Made by a program: the position numbers and the translations under genes. A stretch of 9,351 bases of DNA from assembly GCA_023429345.1 (NCBI GenBank), contig JAEYVB010000340.1:1-9351 (forward strand), in the 5' to 3' direction. The first letter of the stretch is position 1; every line of letters starts with the position of its first letter. The stretch comes from Planctomycetota bacterium (GTDB lineage Bacteria > Planctomycetota > Phycisphaerae > Phycisphaerales > UBA1924). Shown here in pieces: positions 1-4,636 of this stretch. The notes beneath the pieces are model-generated. The model had not been told where the DNA came from. It was given only the letters and a program-made list of their open reading frames with translations, and ran no database searches.

Positions 1-23
1 GATCGGCCCGCGCCGCCCTATCC

Positions 24-59
24 AAAAAGAAAAGCCCCGGGCTCGAAAAGCCCGGGGCT
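24..59 (-). terminator. Intrinsic terminator after flagellin 1
   Basis: An 11-bp perfect inverted repeat, AGCCCCGGGCT paired with AGCCCGGGGCT around a 5-base loop, is followed on the minus strand by TTTTCTTTTT. It starts 24 bases past the flagellin 1 stop codon. A strong GC stem with a U-rich tail is the classical Rho-independent signal and closes the flagellin 1 transcript. Confidence 0.93.
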
Positions 60-83
60 GAAAGTGGCCTGCTTAGCCGGGAT

Positions 84-1604
84 TTACCCCAGGAGCTGGA
101 GAACGCTCTGCGGGCTCTGGTTGGCCAGCGAGAGGACGTTCGTCGAGGCCGCCACCAGGATCTGGTTGCGGGTCATCTGCGCCGTCTCCGTCGCGAAGTC
201 GGCGTCGCGGATGATGCTCTCGGCGGCCGCGGTGTTCTCGGCGGCGACGCCGAGGCTGCGGATGGTCGCGCCGATCGTGTTCTTCTGGAAGGCGCCCAGA
301 CGGCCACGCATCGAGGCGATCTCGTCGATGGCCTTGGACACGATCTGCTGGGCCGCGTTCGCATCGCCGGTGACCAGGTTGTTGTCCTGGCCCGCGCCGA
401 TGGAGCTCAGCCAGCCGGTGACCGCGTCACCCAGCTTGCGGGTGGCCACGTCGCCGATGCCCATGCTCACCTTGCCCGCGATGTCCACCTGCCCGGCGAG
501 CTGGAAGTCAGCGCCGCCGCCGGTGATCGAGAAGGCCTTGCCCGTGCCCACCTCGCCCAGCGTGGTCGAGGTCGTGTCGTCGAGGGTCAGCTCGACGTCG
601 AGGAAGTCCGTGTTGATCCGGGCCGTCTTGCCGTTGGCCGTCGCGGCGATGCCGTTGATCGTCGCGCCGATGTTCTGGCCCAGGTCGCGGATGCCGTTCT
701 GGGCGTCGTTGTGGTTGAAGGCGACCTCGGTCGAGGCGTCGGCGCTGTTGAAGTCGTCCGCCGTCATCTTGTACACGCCCACGTTCGAGCCGGTCACGCC
801 GCCGTCGCTGACGACCTTGACCGAGACGAACTTGCTCTCGCCCCACTCGGAGCTCTCGAGCTTGACGCCCGTCGACGAGGCGGTCGCCTCGACGCCGGTG
901 ATGTCGGAGTAGGAGCCGATCGCCGCGGCGACCTGGGCCATCGTCGTGCCGGAGCTGAAGGTCAGCTGGCGGCTGCCGAGCGAGCCCGAGACCTCGAGGG
1001 TGAACGCGCCGTTGGACCCGCCCAGGTTGATCGAGGTGCCGCCCATGGAGAGGAACAGGCCGGCCTGCTGGGCCGACTGCGTCACCAGGACGTTCACGTC
1101 GAGGGCGGCGTTGTTGAACTTGGCCCCGTTGATCTTGTAGTCGGAGATGCCGTCGGCCACCTGCTCGACCTTGTAGTCGAAGTTGCCGTTCAGCAGCTTG
1201 GTGCCCTGGAAGCTCGTCGCGCTCGAGATGCGGTCGATCGTCTGCAGGATCGAGTCGATCTGCAGCTGGTTCGCCTCCTTCTCGCTCTGCGACAGGCCGG
1301 CCGAGTTGGCCGTCGTCGTGATCAGGCCCTGCAGCTCCGTCAGGAGGCTCGAAACCTCCTGCAGGCCGCCCTCGGCGATGTTCACGACCTGGTCCGCACG
1401 CTCGGCATTGCTCACCGCGGCGTTGATGGACTTCAGCTCCGAACGCAGGTTCTCCGACGCGATCAGACCCGCCGGGTCGTCCTTGCCCCGCGTGATCCGC
1501 AGACCCGTGCTCAGCCGCTCCAGCGACTGCTGCAGACCCTTCTGGTTCTGCCCGAGCACGCGCTGGGCCAGAAGAGACTGCACATTCGTATTGATCCGAC
1601 TCAT
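84..1604 (-). CDS. fliC: Flagellin 1 (filament subunit, 506 aa)
   Basis: Flagellin is exported through the flagellar type III apparatus and polymerises into the filament. The N-terminal D0/D1 helices span about residues 1-145 and include INTN at 4-7, LSTGLRI at 31-37, DDPAGL at 42-47 and ANQLQID at 111-117. A Flagellin_IN-like segment lies at about 200-265. An ITGGGADFQL stretch lies at 360-369. The C-terminal D1/D0 helices cover about 415-506, with MRGRLGAFQ at 432-440, RDADFATETA at 466-475 and LANQSPQSVLQLLG at the end. The length is typical for a flagellin with a sizeable surface domain. ATG 1604 is chosen because the family N-terminus begins there and a GGAGG Shine-Dalgarno sits 8 bases upstream. 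The gene stands alone, with its own candidate promoter and terminator. The first 40 residues share 23 identities with flagellin 2. Family assignment is certain; the role relative to flagellin 2 is unknown. Confidence 0.97.
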   Translation of the reverse strand: MSRINTNVQSLLAQRVLGQNQKGLQQSLERLSTGLRITRGKDDPAGLIASENLRSELKSINAAVSNAERADQVVNIAEGGLQEVSSLLTELQGLITTTANSAGLSQSEKEANQLQIDSILQTIDRISSATSFQGTKLLNGNFDYKVEQVADGISDYKINGAKFNNAALDVNVLVTQSAQQAGLFLSMGGTSINLGGSNGAFTLEVSGSLGSRQLTFSSGTTMAQVAAAIGSYSDITGVEATASSTGVKLESSEWGESKFVSVKVVSDGGVTGSNVGVYKMTADDFNSADASTEVAFNHNDAQNGIRDLGQNIGATINGIAATANGKTARINTDFLDVELTLDDTTSTTLGEVGTGKAFSITGGGADFQLAGQVDIAGKVSMGIGDVATRKLGDAVTGWLSSIGAGQDNNLVTGDANAAQQIVSKAIDEIASMRGRLGAFQKNTIGATIRSLGVAAENTAAAESIIRDADFATETAQMTRNQILVAASTNVLSLANQSPQSVLQLLG

Positions 1605-1610
1605 GATTCG

Positions 1611-1622
1611 ATCCTCCGTGAT
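1611..1622 (-). promoter_or_regulatory. RBS of flagellin 1 with CsrA-type site
   Basis: The minus strand reads ATCACGGAGGAT, with GGAGG placed 8 bases before the ATG. The same 12-mer precedes flagellin 2. ATC and GAT can pair (only 3 bp) and expose the loop ACGGAG, which fits the ANGGAN hexaloop known for CsrA/RsmA targets. CsrA binding here would mask the ribosome site. The stem is weak, so the structure is less convincing than in flagellin 2; the primary motif is clear. Confidence 0.65.
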
Positions 1623-1712
1623 GAGCGGCCGACGTGGTGTGTCGAAACCGTCACGTTGTCGGCCGCATCCGCGGCCCTACTGGTCTTCGCGGGCCGTTTT
1701 TCGTGCCCGTCC

Positions 1713-1730
1713 TCCGGCATCCATGCCGGA
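1713..1730 (-). promoter_or_regulatory. Leader hairpin with ATGGAT loop (possible upstream CsrA site)
   Basis: TCCGGC and GCCGGA pair perfectly around ATGGAT, giving a 6-bp stem and an ANGGAN hexaloop. It lies 108 bases before the flagellin 1 start, inside the predicted leader. In Bacillus subtilis the hag leader also has an upstream CsrA site besides the one over the Shine-Dalgarno. The sequence is nearly a full palindrome, so a DNA-binding operator is the main alternative. Confidence 0.5.
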
Positions 1731-1765
1731 CGCGGTCCCGGAGAACGCCTCTGGGGCCACACTGG

Positions 1766-1792
1766 ACATCGACGACCCTGGGGGGCGAGTTA
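1766..1792 (-). promoter_or_regulatory. Sigma28-like promoter of flagellin 1
   Basis: On the minus strand TAAC, a 15-base spacer and GTCGATGT match the flagellar sigma28/sigmaD pattern TAAA-N15-GCCGATAT at 3 of 4 and 6 of 8 positions. Transcription would begin around 1758-1760. It lies downstream of the flagellin 2 terminator and would give flagellin 1 its own late-class promoter. The match is imperfect and was found by eye. Confidence 0.45.
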
Positions 1793-1838
1793 AGTGGCGC
1801 GGATCATTCCGACAAAAAAAATGAGAGAACCCTCACGG

Positions 1839-1870
1839 AAAAACCCCCGCCGGCCTGCGCCAGCGGGGTT
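1839..1870 (-). terminator. Intrinsic terminator after flagellin 2
   Basis: CCCCGCTGGC pairs with GCCGGCGGGG (one G-U) around the loop GCAG, flanked by AA on the 5' side and followed by GTTTTTCC on the minus strand. It begins about 58 bases past the flagellin 2 stop codon and ends the transcript that includes fliW, csrA and flagellin 2. Confidence 0.85.
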
Positions 1871-1928
1871 CGCCGTGATCGATCTGGTTCTCGTCAGGTC
1901 CGCGGCCAGTTATCGGCCGGGCCCCTCC

Positions 1929-3503
1929 TTACCCGAGCAGCTGGAGAATCTGCTGGCTGCTCTGGTTCGCCAGCCCCAGGACGGTGGTCCCGGCGCTCTG
2001 GAGGATCTGTGCCCGCGTCAGCGCCGCGGTCTCCACCGCGAAATCGGCGTCGCGGATCTTGCTCTCGCTGGCGGTCAGGTTCTCGAAGGCCGACTGCAGC
2101 GACCGGACGTTAGTCTGGAGCACGTTCCGCTCGAAGGCGCCCAGCCGCCCCCGCATGATCGCCACCTCGTCGATGGCCGCGTCCAGGATCTCGCTCGCCG
2201 AGGAGAAGTCGTTCCGCGAGGCGCTGGCCGCGATGCTGTTGGAGTTGCCTTCCTTCAGCGAGTTCAGGAACTGGATGGTCCCCTCCACCAGCGTCCCGCC
2301 CAGGCTTGAGGCCGCTACCGACTGGATGCCCAGGTTGGTCTGCTGCTGCGCCGTCACCTGCGGCCCGAGCTGGAAGAGCGAGCCGCCCCCGGTGATGTAG
2401 AAGCTCGAGACCGCCGCCGCGGGGTCGGTCGCGAACGTCTCGTCGAGCAGCAGCTTGGCGCTCAGCGCCGGCGTGCTGACCGAGACCTCGAGCCCCTTGC
2501 CCGTCGCCAGCGTGCCGTTGACCAGCGCGCTCACGTCGCGCCCCTTGTCGTTGGCGGATTCCGCCAGCGTCCCGGCGCCGATCATCGTGGCCCAGGGGAA
2601 GGGCGGCCCGAAATCGGGCACGTTCCCGTTGGCGGCGATGTTGTAGGTCTGCCACTCGCTCGCGGCGTTGCTGACGACGTTCAGCCTGGTGACCGAGATC
2701 ATCTCCCCGGACCCATACCCGGAGGACTCGAAGACCAGGCCGGAGCTGAGGTCCGCGGGGTTGATGAGCCGGGCGCGCACGCCGGTGGCGGCCGTGGATC
2801 CGTTGATCGAGGCCGCGATCGCCGAGAGGTTCGTGCCGGAGGGGAAGGTGAACTCGGTGACCCCGCGCGAACCGCTGATCTGCAGCGTCTGCGTGGAGAG
2901 CAGCGTGCCGTTGGCCGCCGGGTTGGAGGCGTAGTCCCCGCGCACAAAGAGGGCCCCGCGCTGGGCCGAGGCGAGCACATCCACGTCGATCTTGGGCTGG
3001 GCGGTCCCCATGAAGCTGGCGCCGAAGACCTGGGCCTTGGCGATCTCGGAGGCGTTGACCCCCGAGAGGGTGTAGTCGAGGGAGCCGTTGAGGAGCTTGA
3101 GCCCGCCGAAGCTCGCGGTGTTGGCAATGCGCGTGATCGAGTCGATGGCCGAGTCGATCTGGAGCTGGTTGGCCCGCCGTTCCTCGGGGGAGTTCGCCCC
3201 GGTATTGGCCGACTCGACGATGAGCGCCCGGATGGAGTTCAGCATGTCGCTGACCTCCGAGAGGGCGCCCTCGGTCGTGGCGATCACCGACGAGGCGCGC
3301 TCGGCGTTCTTGATGCCCTGGTCGGTGCCGCGCAGGTCGGAGCGCAGGCGCTCGGAGATGATCAGCCCCGCCGGGTCGTCGGCCCCGCGGGAGATCCGCA
3401 GGCCGGTGGACAGGCGCTGGAGCCGCATGTCGAGCTCGTTGGATGTCCGCTGCAGGTTGGCGCGGGCGACGAGGCTGGGGACGTTGGTGTTGATCCGGGC
3501 CAT
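1929..3503 (-). CDS. fliC: Flagellin 2 (filament subunit, 524 aa)
   Basis: This is a second filament subunit, exported and polymerised like flagellin 1. The N-terminal D0/D1 domain aligns with flagellin 1 without gaps over about 145 residues: INTN at 4-7, LSTGLRISRG at 31-40, DDPAGLI at 42-48 and ANQLQID at 111-117. The central part has a Flagellin_IN-like segment (about 205-275), a unique insert with NVPDFGPPFPW near 294-304, and ITGGGSLFQLG at 370-380. The C-terminus has MRGRLGAFE at 450-458, RDADFAVETA and a final LANQSSQQILQLLG. ATG 3503 has GGAGG 9 bases upstream. The gene follows csrA by 64 bases with no terminator between them, so it probably shares the fliW-csrA transcript. Its surface domain differs strongly from flagellin 1, suggesting specialised or mixed filament use, which is an inference. 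Confidence 0.97.
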   Translation of the reverse strand: MARINTNVPSLVARANLQRTSNELDMRLQRLSTGLRISRGADDPAGLIISERLRSDLRGTDQGIKNAERASSVIATTEGALSEVSDMLNSIRALIVESANTGANSPEERRANQLQIDSAIDSITRIANTASFGGLKLLNGSLDYTLSGVNASEIAKAQVFGASFMGTAQPKIDVDVLASAQRGALFVRGDYASNPAANGTLLSTQTLQISGSRGVTEFTFPSGTNLSAIAASINGSTAATGVRARLINPADLSSGLVFESSGYGSGEMISVTRLNVVSNAASEWQTYNIAANGNVPDFGPPFPWATMIGAGTLAESANDKGRDVSALVNGTLATGKGLEVSVSTPALSAKLLLDETFATDPAAAVSSFYITGGGSLFQLGPQVTAQQQTNLGIQSVAASSLGGTLVEGTIQFLNSLKEGNSNSIAASASRNDFSSASEILDAAIDEVAIMRGRLGAFERNVLQTNVRSLQSAFENLTASESKIRDADFAVETAALTRAQILQSAGTTVLGLANQSSQQILQLLG

Positions 3504-3507
3504 GGTT

Positions 3508-3525
3508 GCAATCCTCCGTGATTGC
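3508..3525 (-). promoter_or_regulatory. CsrA-type hairpin over the flagellin 2 ribosome site
   Basis: GCAATC and GATTGC pair perfectly around the loop ACGGAG on the minus strand. The loop GGA is part of the Shine-Dalgarno GGAGG, 9 bases before the ATG. A hairpin showing GGA in an ANGGAN hexaloop and overlapping the ribosome site is the classical CsrA repressor target. With csrA and fliW directly upstream, translational repression of flagellin 2 by CsrA is the natural reading. Binding is inferred, not shown. Confidence 0.8.
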
Positions 3526-3529
3526 TCCG

Positions 3530-3548
3530 CGGGGCGGGAAATGCCCCG
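3530..3548 (-). other. Small hairpin between csrA and flagellin 2
   Basis: CGGGGC and GCCCCG form a 6-bp stem around ATTTCCC in the 64-base csrA-flagellin 2 spacer. No U tract follows, so it is not a terminator. It stacks just before the CsrA-type hairpin and might mark a processing point between the two cistrons. Confidence 0.35.
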
Positions 3549-3567
3549 GGCGGTTCCTCAGGGTCGT

Positions 3568-3921
3568 TCAGGCGGTCCGTCGTCCGTCGGGGGAGCGCGG
3601 GGGCGTGGCGCTGGGCAGGGGCGACGCGCTCCCGGCCGCGAGCGTCCGACGCGCGGGCTGCGGGGTCCTCGTCCTGGACGGCCCCGGCGAGATGGCCCGC
3701 CGGATGACGTCGAGGTCCCCGTTGTTCAGGCGGTCGTTGAACGCCGCCGCCTGCTCGTTTTCCTTCTTGATGGCCTCGTACACCTCTTTGCGGTGTACCG
3801 CGATTCTCGTCGGCGCGGTGATGCCGAGGCGCACCTTGTCGCCCCGGATATCGACGACCGTAATCTCGATCTCGTCGCCGATCATGATCGTTTCATCGCG
3901 CTGACGTGATAGCACCAGCAT
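3568..3921 (-). CDS. csrA: CsrA, carbon storage / flagellin translation regulator, long form (117 aa)
   Basis: CsrA is a dimeric RNA-binding protein that grips GGA motifs and blocks ribosome access. The core at residues 1-60 is canonical: MLVLSRQ at 1-7, ETIMIGD at 10-16, GDKVRLGITAP at 27-37 and VHRKEVY at 42-48. The RNA-contacting Leu4 and Arg44 are present. Codon 1 is set at 3921 because the family starts with MLVL and AGGAAGGAG lies 7 bases upstream; a longer in-frame reading to 3996 adds unrelated sequence. After the core comes a short polar stretch (FNDRLNNGDLDVIRRAI) and then a Pro/Ser/Arg-rich tail to residue 117, against 61 residues in E. coli and about 74 in Bacillus. It lies between fliW and flagellin 2, as expected for the FliW-CsrA-flagellin switch. 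Identity is secure; the tail's role is not known. Confidence 0.96.
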   Translation of the reverse strand: MLVLSRQRDETIMIGDEIEITVVDIRGDKVRLGITAPTRIAVHRKEVYEAIKKENEQAAAFNDRLNNGDLDVIRRAISPGPSRTRTPQPARRTLAAGSASPLPSATPPRSPDGRRTA

Positions 3922-3928
3922 CCGTCGG

Positions 3929-3936
3929 CTCCTTCC
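3929..3936 (-). promoter_or_regulatory. RBS of csrA
   Basis: GGAAGGAG on the minus strand lies 7 bases before the csrA ATG at 3921. It fixes the start over the longer in-frame alternative at 3996. It contains two GGA triplets, so CsrA could act on its own message. Confidence 0.75.
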
Positions 3937-4000
3937 TAGGCTGGCTCCCGCGCCCACCGTGGCGCGAGCGTGGAGTCTCTTTCCCGCATCATCCACAACA

Positions 4001-4017
4001 GCGGCTCTCCGAGCCGC
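4001..4017 (-). promoter_or_regulatory. GGA-loop hairpin in the fliW-csrA spacer
   Basis: GCGGCTC and GAGCCGC pair perfectly around GGA; read as a 6-bp stem, the loop is CGGAG. It lies 13 bases after the fliW stop codon and 79 bases before csrA. A GGA held in a GC-rich stem loop is a plausible CsrA contact for feedback or titration. No U tract follows, so it is not a terminator. Confidence 0.5.
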
Positions 4018-4030
4018 GAATGAATCGCCG

Positions 4031-4477
4031 TCAGGCCGTCGCGGCCTTGGCCGGCTCGCTCACGCGCACCAGCGGGTGCCGCGTCGTCCACCGCTTTTCG
4101 GCCAGCACCATCTGCTCCCCCTGGCGGGTGAGGGTGTTGATGACCAGCGGCCCCTGCAGGTTGCCCGTCAGCGTGGTGTCAACCTTGTTGACGATCACGA
4201 AGACCTGCGCATCCTCCAGCCGGTCCAGGGCCAGGTCGCCCATCTGCTCCGGCCGGATCGGCACCGAGAACTCCGGCACGAACAGCGCCGGGTCGGTGAC
4301 GACGAAGGCCAGGGCCGGGTCGTCCAGCGACTGCAGCCAGAAGAAGCAGGCGTCATCCCCGGGCTCGAGGAGGCAGTACCGCTTGGCGAGCGGGAAGCCC
4401 AGCAGGCCGCGGGGGAAGGTGATGACGCGGTCCTCCGCGATCTGGATCACCCCGAAACGAGTAGTTCGCACATCCAT
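4031..4477 (-). CDS. fliW: FliW, flagellar assembly factor and CsrA antagonist (148 aa)
   Basis: FliW binds CsrA and relieves its block on flagellin translation; it also binds flagellin, so accumulating cytoplasmic flagellin frees CsrA. Family hallmarks are visible: MDVRTTRFG at 1-9, ITFPRGLLGF at 19-28, the YCLLE strand at 34-38, FFWLQSLDDPALAFVV at 45-60 and TGNLQGPLVIN at 104-114. Length is usual for the family. ATG 4477 is preferred because homologues begin at this strand and CGGAG is 7 bases upstream. A GTG at 4507 would add ten residues (RPIRRRSSP-like) and also has a GAGG before it, so it cannot be excluded. It is upstream of csrA by 109 bases and downstream of flgL by 159 bases, probably in one transcript. 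The sequence shows no truncation or frameshift. Confidence 0.95.
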   Translation of the reverse strand: MDVRTTRFGVIQIAEDRVITFPRGLLGFPLAKRYCLLEPGDDACFFWLQSLDDPALAFVVTDPALFVPEFSVPIRPEQMGDLALDRLEDAQVFVIVNKVDTTLTGNLQGPLVINTLTRQGEQMVLAEKRWTTRHPLVRVSEPAKAATA

Positions 4478-4524
4478 CGGCGAGCTCCGGCGGCGGATAG
4501 GCCGCACCTTGATTCCTCGAACTT

Positions 4525-4592
4525 CCCGGCGACACGCCGGGCGGCCCGCCTCCGCGGGCCCTTTCCAACCGGCCCGCGCTCGGCCGCGGGCC
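4525..4592 (-). promoter_or_regulatory. Three consecutive hairpins between flgL and fliW
   Basis: In transcription order, 4592-4571 pairs GGCCCGCG with CGCGGGCC around GCCGAG; 4560-4543 pairs GGCCCGC with GCGGGCC around GGAG; and 4541-4525 pairs CCCGGCG with CGCCGGG around TGT. All stems are perfect. None is followed by a U tract. The first two share the GGCCCGC/GCGGGCC stem, so they can also swap partners. Possible roles are RNA processing, attenuation between the structural genes and fliW-csrA, or CsrA binding at the GGAG loop. Three perfect GC stems within 68 bases are seen directly; the function is inferred. Confidence 0.5.
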
Positions 4593-4636
4593 TCCTCAGC
4601 CGGGGGGCGGCGTGGAACGCCGGCTCCCCGCGTTTG

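Larger units (their letters stand above)
1605..1838 (-). promoter_or_regulatory. Flagellin 1 upstream region and leader
   Basis: The gap between the two flagellin genes is 324 bases. The flagellin 2 terminator takes up its right end; these remaining 234 bases contain no convincing gene. They hold a sigma28-like promoter (1766-1792), a GGA-loop hairpin (1713-1730), the ribosome site (1611-1622) and an 8-base T run on the minus strand (1814-1821). If the promoter is right, the leader is about 150 bases long, which is room for post-transcriptional control. Both limits and the start site are inferred. Confidence 0.6.

Noticed and set aside
711..1793. A 360-codon plus-strand frame opposite flagellin 1
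   Set aside because: It mirrors the flagellin coding strand, has Arg/Leu/Asp-rich composition typical of a shadow frame and runs into the flagellin leader. Other plus-strand frames in the window were rejected for the same reason.
1814..1821. Eight-T run on the minus strand as a second terminator tail or sigma70 promoter element
   Set aside because: No stem immediately precedes it, and the best sigma70 reading (TTGTCG-N17-TAACTC) has a poor -10 box.
1910..1917. A perfect sigma28 -10 octamer GCCGATAA on the minus strand, just after the flagellin 2 stop
   Set aside because: At the required spacing the -35 position reads TCGG, not TAAA, and any transcript would hit the terminator about 60 bases later. 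A tiny terminated RNA is possible but unsupported; the octamer is also part of a GGCC-N7-GGCC inverted repeat.
3922..3996. N-terminal extension of CsrA by 25 residues to an upstream ATG
   Set aside because: CsrA proteins begin with M-L-(V/I)-L, and a strong Shine-Dalgarno is positioned for the ATG at 3921. The extension overlaps that ribosome site.
4478..4507. FliW start at GTG 4507
   Set aside because: It adds an arginine-rich stretch not seen at the start of the family, while ATG 4477 has a good ribosome site and the conserved first strand. It is kept as a weaker alternative.
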